From: Alligator mississippiensis
Taxonomy: Eukaryota; Chordata; Crocodylia; Alligatoridae
Length of the DNA: 64,000 bases
Direction of reading: 5' to 3'
NCBI RefSeq assembly: GCF_030867095.1
Contig: NC_081829.1
Coordinates: forward strand, 88,290,261 to 88,354,260
Part shown: one piece after another, positions 23,897 to 34,166 of the stretch
How the letters are laid out: every line of letters begins with the position of its first letter
Position numbering within the stretch: the first letter of the stretch is position 1
Made by a program: the position numbers and the translations under genes
The notes under the pieces: model-generated
Databases searched by the model: none
The model's input: only the letters and a program-made list of their open reading frames with translations
Told to the model about the DNA's origin: nothing

Positions 23897-25152
23897 CAGC
23901 TGGGGCTATAAACAAAAATCTTCTCCAAGGGCTAAATCTTGTCTTTGCTCCTGCAATGATTAGGCTCTCCTGTGCAGCTGAATCAGTGCATTCTTACTTT
24001 ATAAAGGAGAGGTGAGGGGAATTGCAAAGCCACCCTCCCCTACGGCAATGGACAGGAGAGGGCAAGCAGGGTGGGGACATGATTTCTCTAATTCCTCCCT
24101 TGGCAGAAGTGTCACACCTAGGCTACTGAAGGCAGTAGGCACAAATAGCTTCACAGAGTGGATCTGCAGCCTGGAGTTTTTTTGCTCCTTGCTCCAGGAT
24201 CCTTACTGCTCTGAGCAAGTATTAAGATCTGGAACATAAACCTTGCAAGATGCCAAAGCAGCAGCTGCCAGGCCTTTTTCTGATTCCCCAAAGCAGGTAA
24301 ATCCCACTCCCCCTGTAGCTCCTGGCACCCCCTCCCCTCCTGTGCAAGCACCTCCCTCCTATTCCCCACTCCCCTTCTCCAGTAGGGTCTGCTTAGGGTT
24401 CACCTCTGGGCACAAAAAGGGGGGAAGAACTGGACACTGCCACCAGTGTCCCCAGCTGTTCCCAGGGGCAGCCCCAGGAGCTACTCCTGCCCCACTCTAG
24501 CCAGGCTGTGGGGTACCAGGCTCAGTCCAGGACAGTGGTGGGTGGGTCCCCCTTCCAGATGCTTCTGCTCCCTGATCAGTCTCCCCAGCTGTCTCCTGCT
24601 GGATGAGAGCAGGCGCTGGAAGGGGGGGACTGCTCACTAACAGCACCTTCCCTGGCCCAGCCAGCTGCTTTCTGCAGCCTCGAACCCCTGGGCCAGTGTG
24701 GAAAATAGAGTGGAATGGGAAGGAGAAGGGATCCACCTGCTGTCATCAAGCCCAGCACCCTATACAGCCATTGCCCATAGTCTCTGGCTGGAGCAGGGCA
24801 GGAGTGGTCCCGGTCCCTAGTCAGCCGAGCACGTTGGCAGTGGTGGGTGGATCTCCCTTTCCTCAGCTGCTCCCTGCTTGGTCCCACTAGGTAACCCCCA
24901 CCAACCCAGGGCTTCAGTCATGCCTCCATCTCAGCTGGGGACCCAGGTGCATGGGGTAATGGGGAACTGGAGCTGTCAGCTGGTGAGGTACACTGTGGAA
25001 TGGAGGGCCTGACTCCACCCCTGTCCATGTCCTTCTGACATACATCCATAGGTCTGTGCACACATAATGCCTTAGCAATACCAAGGAAGAGCAGTTAATG
25101 GTGACACTTTACATCACTTTACATATACAAGCGAGGTGCCTAAATCCATTGT
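23897..25152. other. Intergenic GC-rich block
   Basis: C-rich, low-complexity text at 24240-25000 with loosely repeated GGTGGGTGGGTCCC and CTGCTCCCTG motifs. Several overlapping frames are composition artefacts. Confidence 0.45.
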
Positions 25153-27170
25153 CATGCAGGACTGGCAGGAACTTCTTAGATGACTGAATCCAGTTTCCTG
25201 CTCTCAACAGGCAACAACAATGTGCAATTCCAAGTACCTTCTTAACAGCAATTAATAAGAGTTTTGACCCCTACTGCTTCTATTGGAAAGCAACCCCAGA
25301 ACCTCACTGCTCCGAAGGCTGGAGCCTTCTTCTTATTTCTGGTCTAAACTTATGTATGGACAATTCATATCCATTTTTCCAACATGTTCTTTAACTTGAG
25401 CAGTTCTTTCCCTTCTCCTGTGTTTAATCCCCTAATGTATATGCTAAGACCAGGAGACCTGTCGTACCCCTCTCAACCTTTCTGAACTAGCCAATAATTT
25501 GTTGTTTCTTCTTCCACGATAGGTTGTTCATTTTTCTGATCATCCTAGCAGCCCTTCTCTGCACCTGTTCCAATGTTAAATGCATCCTTCTTGAATGTGC
25601 ATGACCAGAATTGTGCAAGGCATTCCCAATGAAGTCTCACCAGGGCTTTGGACAGTGGCACTCATTCTTACTGTCAGCAATTGGATTTGAGGATGACCCA
25701 CCAAAGTGGATAAAGCCAATTGATCTAATCTTCTCAGTCTGAGGACCTATCCATAGAAGGAGGCCCAGTGATATGATGACTGTGCATGACTGCTTGTGCA
25801 TCATTAGGCCAGTCTTCCACAAAAAGTTTTAGCCACGTACAGCGCTGTGCCCAATTCATGGCTTGTGACTTCTACCACTGTTGCCCTTTCACCCTAGCAG
25901 GGCAGCACTGCATTGCTGTTCAAAAAGTTAAGTATCTTTAATTCTTGCATGTCATCACTGTCTAATACCTACAGCCTGCAATTCCTGGCCGATGTTTGAA
26001 CCTAGTTCTGAACATGGTGGAATTTCAGTAGGTCTGCAAGATGCATTTTATAGCTGGTCTTGGTCTCATTGATTACATTCCAGTTTTCCATGCAACTGCT
26101 TAGGGATGAACTTATTTCTACTGGAAATGCCTAGACTAATATGTCCTAGGATTTCATTTGCCTTTTCTGTGATTGCTTTATGTTGGTATCTGATGGCATA
26201 CCATGAAAGACTAATAAAATGAGGTCCCAGCTCATTTATTTCTAGTTGATTAGCAGCAAAATTTCTTGTTCTTAGTCTCTGAATCATGGACCTCACACTT
26301 TATACGGTTATAGTTTAGCTCATTGTCATTACCCCAGTCCTCAGGATCATTCAGTGCTTCCTGCATGTTCCTCCTCTGTACTTATAATACCTCCCAGGTC
26401 TGTGTCATTAGCAAACATGATGAGTGCACACTCTTATGAGTGAGTTAAAGGCAGAAAGAAAAGTATGAAACATGACTGGTCCCCAGACAGATTCTTGATA
26501 AAATCAACTGGCAGCCTCCTTTTAGTCCAATAGGTCCTCTTAATACTGTCTGTTATCATGTCACCGTTTATTCAGCTCTTGCACTAGTACACTTCCACCT
26601 CAAGTGTGCTACTCCATTCCTGTCCTCTCATTCCCAATAGATGATCCTACCTTTGTCCCCTCATATGCTATTATCATCAAATAGAAAACTGAGGTGACAT
26701 TCATTTTGGGCCATATTTTGCTCATCCTTAATCTCTTCCCCATCCTCGCTGCATTGGAGATTTGCCTTTTCTTTGCTCTCAGCTTACCTTATGTGGCTGA
26801 AGAACCTCTTGCTATTTGTTTTATTATTCCTTGCAGGGTGTAACTCAGCTCGACTTTTGGCAATTCTCACTTTCTCTCTCCATTCTTGACCTCTCTGATA
26901 TGGCTGTCTTTGGTTATCAGATCTTTTGCATTCCATGTAAGCTCTCTGCTTGTTCCTAACACCTTTTATTGAGGTGGTTATTAATCAACTAAGGTTGTGA
27001 GGTCCTTCCTGCAAGTTTTTCCTCCCTCCTGGAAATACAAGCTCCAAATTATTTTTGCACCTTTGACTTAGAGGAATTCCAGTCCTCCTATACAGTCATA
27101 TCCCTGAGCCCATTTAAGTCAACTTCACTAACGGAGTTTATTTTGAAACTGATAACTTTAGTGGCAGGCC
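25153..27170 (-). mobile_element. Old CR1 LINE, about 2 kb, minus strand
   Basis: The left end has the CR1 3' layout on the opposite strand (GATGACTGAATCCAGTTTCC, then GGCAAC). Typical CR1 text follows: CAGCCCTTCTCTGCACCTGTTCCA near 25550 and CCAGAATTGTGCAAGGCATTCCCAATGAAGTCTCACCAGGGC-type sequence near 25610. Near 26390 a stretch corresponds to the VANDTDLGG region of the reverse transcriptase. No open frame is left, and it is heavily diverged. It ends near a 25-base poly(T) at 27171. Confidence 0.75.
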
Positions 27171-27195
27171 TTTTTTTTTTTTTTTTTTTTTTTTG

Positions 27196-28245
27196 ATCCT
27201 TCCATCTAATTTGAATGGAAGCAGCTCTTCATCATCTGATCCAAGGTTACTTAATTTAGGTGTTCAGATTTTTTGAAGTGCTGTACTACTGCAACTTCCA
27301 CTGCAATCAAAAGGAGAAACAAAGATTTAGCACTTGAAAATCAGGTACCTGTTATGTAACTGCATGTCTACCTATGGCTTACGATGCTGAGCATTCATTA
27401 TCTGAATTGGTCAAAGTCATTTACTCCAAATAACACAGTTATCAATCATCACCATGGCCTCTTCTCTTATTCTTGAGAATCAACTCTGAGGTAAATGAAC
27501 TCTCCATCTTTCTTCTGTTTTCCCCTATCCTCTTTGTCTCTGCTTCCTTTAGTAGTTACAAGAGTTTCTTTTCTTCTGGAGTGTACAAGAACTGTATGCC
27601 TTTTACTCTAAAGAGCATCCTGGGTGAAGAGAAGTAGATACAGAACCCTTCTAAATAATTCTTGTATGAAAAGTGTTAGAGCGGACTGCTGCTAAAAGCT
27701 TTTCATATTCCTTGGAGGAAGATGTATCCAGCACATACCACACAAAGAACAGAAAAAGACAAGAGGCCCTGAAAACTTAATGAAAGAAGCTTACTGATGG
27801 TTTCAATGGAGCATGCACAGTAGAAGGATGGCTAACTAGCTCAAGAAATACTGCTTAAATTTGCAAGAGGTGCTACTAGAATCAGCAGACACTGAGCCTC
27901 CTTTCATGTTGTTGGAAATAATTGTTAGAAATTAAAGTGAAATGCCAGCCCCACTAATGATGATAGATAATTGACTTCTGGAGGTGTGGGAGAAGCGCAT
28001 GTTACATCCTGAAATTGTTTTAATGTGACAGAAGTGCTGCTGCTGTGACCTTTTACACCACCAATAAGAAAAGATTGCTTGTAACACAGATGTAGTCACC
28101 GCTCAGGAAGGACTTTTGGCATTCCATCCAAAAAATTCAAAGCATCGTTAGCAGATAAATCTGTAAAAAAGGAAGATCACATTGAGTTTCTTTTAGATAA
28201 AATAGCAATGTGTTTGATCCATTTTGCAGTCTCTATCAGAGTATT
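27196..28245. other. Intergenic, nothing recognised
   Basis: Unique sequence after a poly(T) tract; no gene or repeat seen. Confidence 0.45.
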
Positions 28246-28253
28246 TCCTAGAA

Positions 28254-28687
28254 CAGGTCTGTCCAATTGGCAGTCTGTGGGCTACATGTGGCCTGCAAGG
28301 GGTTCATCTGCAGTTGTCAGGCTTCTGCTTCTCCTATTCCTCTGGCTGCTGCAGCAGCAGCCAAGGTCTCTGGGCTTTCCTTCAGGCTTCTACTTTTTAT
28401 GCCTGCCCCAGGGGGTACAGCCATGGTGCAGCAGGGGAGCCTGCAGCAGGTGAGTTGGGGAGGCTGCCCATGCATGCAGCAGTGTGGCAGGGAGCAGAAC
28501 TGCCTGCACTCGTGGTAGAGTGGGGAAGGGAGTGGTCTGTGTGCATGGTGGAGCAATGACGGGTGAGCTGCTTGTGTGCATAGTGAAACAGTGTAGGGAG
28601 CCCGGGGCCCTTGGCTTGCACTTTTGTGGCCCTGGTGTGCTCCGCTCAGGATGCGGCCCCTGATCACTGAGAAATCGGATGCCCCTG
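28254..28687. mobile_element. hAT MITE with perfect 8-bp TSD
   Basis: The 434-bp unit starts CAGGTCTGTCC and ends, on the other strand, CAGGGGCATCC. It is flanked by perfect TCCTAGAA repeats at 28246-28253 and 28688-28695. The inside is GC-rich and noncoding; apparent frames on both strands are chance. The intact duplication suggests a fairly young insertion. Confidence 0.85.
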
Positions 28688-28695
28688 TCCTAGAA

Positions 28696-29454
28696 CTTGG
28701 CCCTGGAACACAGCTGAGTTGGAAGAGAATGAGTCTTTACTAAAAAGAACATGATAGAGACCTTTAAATTAGGGACATGGTTGTTACAGGATTCGGAGAA
28801 GAATAAGATATCCCTGGGGGGCAGTACAAGGACAAGCATGGGAATTGCAGTACCTAGCTAGAAGTGAAGGGGCCTTTTAAGTTACTGTATATGACCTGAG
28901 CATTAAGATGTCCCTGAATGCAGTTCTCTTGCTATTCTATTCAGGATATTGATTTCTCTCTCTTGTAACAAAGTATAATCTCTTTCTCAGCTGGAAGCCT
29001 ATTGAATAGGTGTATAGATTTACTTAGCTGCTAATGTAACAACTTGACTACATGACTGGATTAAAAATGTGGCTTCCAAGTATGTCCCTGAAATCTTTTT
29101 TGGCATGTCAGTGTTGTAGTGGTTCTTGCTTTCTGGAGGGAAAGTGTACCTGAACTTATATCGCCTGTTGTGTGTTTGGGCTGGTAGGCCCTGTTCCAAA
29201 ATTTGTGGAAATGAATGGAAAGTTTGACTTCAACAGTCTTTTGATTAGGCTCCCACTTCTTCCTGGAGTAAGTGGAACATCTACATCTATGTCTAAGGGA
29301 TAAAAAGGCACTATGCTTCTACACAGCCATACCCTGGCCAAGGAGTCAGGGATGGGCAGCAGCACTTGCATAGTGGGGTCCAGCTGCTGCTTAAAGGTGG
29401 GGGCATCTACATAAAATATTTACTCCAGAGCTGCCTAATTAACTCCACAGAAAA
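28696..29454. other. Intergenic, nothing recognised
   Basis: No gene or repeat seen. Confidence 0.45.
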
Positions 29455-29872
29455 CATCTCAATGTCTACACGTGTGGCCCTATTAGGCCCAAGCAAACTA
29501 ATAAACTGTAAATTCAAGTACTAACCTACAGTGGAGTATTTTACTGCACAGCAATACATGTGTAGACACTGGAGTTGGCTGGGGCACAAGGGTGCTTCAT
29601 TGTGGGGGCTGCCTGCCAGCTAGCCCTGCACTGGAGCACCCTCATGTTTCAACCAGTCCCTCTACAGCACATTGAGCCAGATTAGAGCAGCCCTGGGCTG
29701 GCAGACTGACCCCCTGGCCTCCAGTCAGTGGGGGCTGCTCCAACCTGGCTGAATGTGCTGTGGTCTTGGGTGCATGTTTAAATGCAGTGCCCAGGAACAA
29801 TAAACTCTGGCACAATATGCACCAGAGTTTATTTCTGTGCATTAATAGCACATGTAGGCATGTCCAGTTAGT
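29455..29872. mobile_element. MITE-like repeat with long imperfect inverted ends
   Basis: The left end CTACACGTGTGGCCCTATTA with AATAAACT further in is mirrored on the other strand of the right end by CTACATGTGCTATTA with AATAAACT. A GC-richer core lies between. No clear target duplication. Superfamily not determined. Confidence 0.45.
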
Positions 29873-31323
29873 AGTTGATTATTACTCTAATGAAACAATG
29901 GGCTGGTAAGAGGAGGGAGCAGGAAAGGAATTGTGCCTCTAAGAACAGCAGTTCTCTTGACGAGCGCAACTGGATGTCAGCTTCTACACAGTTGTAAGGG
30001 CAAACATAGTAGGAGCAGCATTGCTTTAAATTGCACTGTATTTTTGCTGTTGCAGAATCACTGAGATACAGCCAAAGGCTATTCCAGATTAACTTTTGTC
30101 CTTTTAAAAGCAGGACTTCTTCAGTTCAAATCAAACCTATGTTTATTAGTTTAGGCCACTATTTCTACCAGGCTAGTAGAATAGGAAACAGAGAGGGGAG
30201 GCATAGCCTCTGCACCAAAGAAAAGGTATGGGTTTATATTTTCAGAGTAGCCCAAGGGGATTTAGACACATTATTTCCATTAATTTTGTGACAAAATCTT
30301 CAGAGTGCATAGAAACAACTTATCCATAATCTCTGCTCGAAATAGTTAAAACCCCAGCTGGAGCAAAGTGGGCTTCAATGAAATGATACTGATGTATACC
30401 AGTTGAGATCTGGTCCTAGAAGGATTCTTACCCGATAAAAGTTGAAGATAGTGAAGGTAAAACAAGGGCGGTGATTAATGCCATACATGTCAGGTTTGTT
30501 AAAATGTACCTGATCCCAAGGGTGTGATCTGATTTTATTAGGCTTCTCAACCTCACCCAGGTAAAGCAACTTAAGTACAGTGCTGAATTTGTAGAACGTA
30601 AACTCTTTGATATAGAAAATGTTAGTGACTCAGATCCCACTGTAGAAGAGTAGGAATGCCTGAAACCAGGCAATTAGACAATTGAGAAGAGCCGGGTATA
30701 ATTATCATTTTTCACTAGATGGCTCGATGTTTTATTTTAAAAGGTTTGACATCATTGTCACCTAGACTAAAATATGTAAAGAATGGTCACCAGGAGTGCT
30801 GTTGTTTTTTTTTAATGAGAGTTCAATAACTTATAAAACAGTTATGCATGTTATATAGCTAGCTATAACTGCTTACAACTTCTATTCGCCAGGCAAGTAG
30901 CTGAGTCCCTCTAGTGGTCTAAACATTTATACTACTTTAGCATTTTAGTAAAATTCCATATTCTGAAGTCAAATGGTATCAGTAGGCTCGCAGGCAGCTT
31001 TTTCGATGTTCTCATCAGGATGGCTGCAAATGGATCTTGGCTCAGATGCTGTGTAGGAGCATATTAACAAATGTAAGTTGATTTATAGCCACATGGCAGC
31101 AATTACAGATGTCCTGGGGAGGAGGGAAAGGGGAGGAACTCTTCAAAGGATACTCAAAGAACTCGCAACGTAATGCCTAGGGTGGCCAATGGGGATAAAG
31201 GCTTGTACACAAATTTGTTGTCAGCAAGTAGTGAAGACTGTTAAAAGCACTGATGTCTGCTTATCTTGTAAACACACATTCTCTCTCTCTCTCATACACA
31301 CACATACGTATGTTTTCTTACAG
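29873..31323. other. Upstream region of the PRLHR2-like gene
   Basis: No CpG island, TATA-plus-exon arrangement or repeat was recognised. The true promoter of the gene may lie here or further upstream. Confidence 0.45.
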
Positions 31324-31388
31324 ATACCCAGAAGACAGAAATCTAAGGCATCCACAGGAAAATCAGATGGCATTAAAAACCCACTACA
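31324..31388 (+). other. PRLHR2: Predicted 65-bp noncoding exon of the PRLHR2-like gene
   Basis: A long CT-rich tract ends TTTTCTTACAG at 31323, a strong acceptor. It is followed 65 bases later by ACA|GTAAGT, a near-perfect donor at 31389. The next acceptor is TTTTTACAG at 31553, implying a 165-bp intron. A more distal first exon and promoter must exist, but I cannot locate them. Splice prediction only. Confidence 0.5.
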
Positions 31389-31553
31389 GTAAGTACTCAC
31401 TGGGTTAAATATTTTCTTAAGCTGCATGCTGTGAAAGTCTAGGTTTAATAGCAAAGAAATAAAATGTTAATGGAAATTGTTTGCATCGGATTTTTCTTGC
31501 AACTCAATTCAAGCAGCCTCGAGAAGCTCATAACCTCACCTTTGTTTTTACAG

Positions 31554-31675
31554 ATGACTGTTTATTATCCATGTGGCAATCTCTGGAGGGTCAATAACCC
31601 AATCATTATCCAGGCTGATTGAGAGTAAGTGCTTGTGCAGTTCACCCTACTGAAGACAAACTACAAGGCAGAAAA
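31554..31675 (+). promoter_or_regulatory. 5'UTR of PRLHR2-like coding exon with a 22-codon uORF
   Basis: After the acceptor at 31552-31553 the exon would start directly with ATG. This opens a 22-residue upstream frame (31554-31622) that stops 53 bases before the receptor ATG and is out of frame with it. If transcribed, this uORF could damp translation of the receptor. A GTAAGT also occurs at 31625, but an intron from there to the start codon would be under 60 bases, so splicing there is unlikely. Confidence 0.45.
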
Positions 31676-32710
31676 ATGATGAATCCGGATAATTTAACCT
31701 CCCGAAGCTTCCTCTCAGCCATTCATAGCAATGCCAGCAATTTATTCTCTGGGCTCCAGTTTGTGCAGTCCTTCAAGCCACTCATCATTCCTTGCTACTC
31801 CCTGGTGGTGTTTGTTGGCATCATTGGAAATTATCTCCTCATCTATGTCATCTGCAAGACAAAAAAAATGCACAACGTCACCAACTTCCTGGTAGGCAAC
31901 CTGGCTTTTTCAGACATGCTCATGTGTGCAACATGCGTGCCTCTAACTCTTGCCTATGCCTTTGAGCCCAGAGGGTGGGTCTATGGACGCTTCATGTGCT
32001 ACTTTGTGTTTCTGATGCAACCTGTCACTGTGTTTGTATCCGTCTTTACCCTGACCGTCATAGCTGTTGATCGGTACTATGCCATGGTGTATCCTCTGCG
32101 GAGGAGGATCACAATCCCAATCTGTGCTTATATTCTGGCTGCTATTTGGCTACTGAGTTGCATGTTAGCTGCGCCAGCCTTGGTCCATACCTACCATGCA
32201 GAGTTCCCGGAGCTGGACTTCTCCATCTGTGAAGAGTTTTGGTTCCACATGAAGAGGGACCGCTTAGCTTATGCCTACAGCACTCTTATCATTACATATG
32301 TGTTGCCCTTGATCATCATCTCCTTGTCCTACCTGAGAATCTCTGTCAAACTGAAAAACCGGGTGGTCCCTGGCAATGTTACCCAGGGCCAAGCTGAGTT
32401 GGACAGGGCTAGGAGAAGGAAGACCTTCCGCTTGCTGGTCTTGGTGGTGGCAGCCTTTGGAGTCTGCTGGCTGCCCCTTCACATCTTTAACGTGATAAAA
32501 GACATTGATATTAATTTGATAGACAAGCAGTATTTCAACCTCATCCAACTGCTGTGCCACTGGTTTGCGATGATGTCTGCCTGCACCAATGCCTTTCTCT
32601 ATGCCTGGCTGCATGACAGCTTCAGAGGGGAATTGAAGAAGATGTTTGCCTGGCGGAAGAAGAAGATTGGACCTGCCACAAACTGTATTATGGCCAGTGT
32701 GGTGCTGTAA
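31676..32710 (+). CDS. PRLHR2: Second prolactin-releasing peptide receptor (PRLHR2-like GPCR)
   Basis: A 344-residue rhodopsin-class GPCR clearly paralogous to the upstream PRLHR. About three quarters of residues are identical from the KKMHNVTNF motif before TM2 to the RRRI after TM3. Seen: sites for N-glycosylation at N6 and N19; GN at 51-52; LAFSD with D80; cysteines C108 and C185; DRY at 132-134; CWLP at 264-267; C-terminal SVVL. The usual NPxxY of TM7 reads NAFLY (305-309), so the conserved proline is alanine. The frame is stopped at 31616-31618, so the first in-frame start is the double ATG at 31676/31679; apparent starts further upstream are not ATG. It is presumably a membrane receptor for PrRP or a related RFamide such as C-RFa; birds have such extra receptors. 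The frame is whole. The exact orthology (PrRPR2 or C-RFaR) is inferred. Confidence 0.88.
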   Translation: MMNPDNLTSRSFLSAIHSNASNLFSGLQFVQSFKPLIIPCYSLVVFVGIIGNYLLIYVICKTKKMHNVTNFLVGNLAFSDMLMCATCVPLTLAYAFEPRGWVYGRFMCYFVFLMQPVTVFVSVFTLTVIAVDRYYAMVYPLRRRITIPICAYILAAIWLLSCMLAAPALVHTYHAEFPELDFSICEEFWFHMKRDRLAYAYSTLIITYVLPLIIISLSYLRISVKLKNRVVPGNVTQGQAELDRARRRKTFRLLVLVVAAFGVCWLPLHIFNVIKDIDINLIDKQYFNLIQLLCHWFAMMSACTNAFLYAWLHDSFRGELKKMFAWRKKKIGPATNCIMASVVL

Positions 32711-34082
32711 ATGTGTGTGTGTGGGGGTTGATTACAATGCATTTCTCTTCCCAGAGATAAATACCTTCTACTATTATTCATGATCAAATTCTATGTTCCT
32801 TCCTCAGGCCTCAAATGTGATAATCCAGGATCCCAAGCCTATCTCCACAAGGAATTGTTGTGGCCCCAGCCCCGCTGTGGAGATGGTGGCAGAGATCTCT
32901 CAAAATAACCCTCTGCTGTTGGGATAAGGCCCTGTATTGGATCCTGAGCCCTCTGTCAAGCTGTTAGAGGAGATGCCCCCCGACTTGATCTCCCTTTGTA
33001 AAACCACTGCTGTGACCTTACCGTTTACTTACAGTGGAAGCAGGTACCAAGCCTGCAAGATCTCTGTTGAGGAGGTAGAGGTTTCATCCCTCACACAAAC
33101 AGCCTTCTACTGCATGGATAAATGTGCCTTTATCTGCCCAGATCCCCTTCCTGGGGAGGAAATAGGGATTCTGGGGAACTTGGAGGAGAGCTAGGCACGC
33201 CACAGAGGCCTCTGCTTCAGAAATGTAGAGGTGAGAATGGGGCCTAGATGCCTCTAAAAGCTTGGGGTTGAGTCCTATAAGCCTATATAAAGCCCAATCC
33301 TTGGCACTGGAAGAGGTGCTAATGGCTAGGGACCTAAAAGAGTCCTCTCTTTTGGAGTCTGGTCTGAAGGGTGTCCACTAGTGCCCATAGATCTGTCTCT
33401 TCATTGTGCCATATGCAGCAATGCCTAAGAAGAAAGGTCTTTTATTGTTCTTTTAAAAGCTGGCCACAGTGGGTGTAGCAGGCTGAGGAAGCACAGCTGT
33501 GATGGAGGCAGAGGTGGCCAGCAGCCACCCATCCTAGCTGCCTGAACACCCCAGTGGGGAGCTGAGGATGAGGCTGGATGAGCTAAGATAGAGAATGATG
33601 GTGGCAGGATCAGAACCAGTTCTGAGCCCCAGTAGTGTTGGGTATTTTGCCCCCTCCCTTTGCCTCTCCCTCCAGTGACCCAGCAGCTGCTGCAGTTGGG
33701 GTAGGGATGCCCATGTTTGCAGGTCCAGAGGCTCCTTCCCCTCTCTATATGAAGAGCTGTGGTATTCTGGGTCCCCCTTCCCTCTTTGAGTGCATGAGGG
33801 TGGATTTTCATGGTCTTTCCCCTCCTTGCTTGATGGCAAAGCAGAGGTCATCCCCTCATCCTACATGAAGTGTAGTGATAGTAGGCTGCAGCCTTCATGG
33901 ACAAGGCCAACAACAGCAGTTTGAGTGGATGAGCGAGTCTTCGTGTATTTACCCCATCTGTGGCACTTTTAGCCTCATATGAGCATAGTGAACTGCGGTG
34001 GGTAGTCCCCTGTTCACCTCTGTCCTTCCCGTTCAAACAGGTGGAGTTACAGCAGAGACAAGGCCGTCTCTCACCCCTCTTT
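32711..34082 (+). other. Downstream of PRLHR2-like gene; 3'UTR not delimited
   Basis: No canonical AATAAA was found in the first kilobase after the stop. A GC-richer block at 33450-33860 gives chance frames on both strands. Confidence 0.45.
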
Positions 34083-34166
34083 TGTAGCACACTGCTGTTT
34101 GCTAGTTTGTGCTTTCTGGGCACAAATGCCCAGATAGCATAAACTAGCAAACAGCAGTGTGCTACA
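34083..34166. repeat. Near-perfect 84-nt hairpin (40-bp arms, 4-nt loop)
   Basis: The left arm (34083-34122) begins TGTAGCACACTGCTGTTTGC and the right arm (34127-34166) is its reverse complement at 38 of 40 positions, the first 26 being perfect. The loop is CAAA. Either strand would fold as a single long stem. It could be a palindromic MITE of the kind that gives rise to microRNA-like hairpins; no target duplication is clear. Confidence 0.9.

Noticed and set aside
31619-31675. An N-terminal extension of the PRLHR2-like protein upstream of the ATG
   Set aside because: The frame opens at TTG right after an in-frame stop; vertebrate initiation there is unlikely, and the extension has no GPCR or signal-peptide features.
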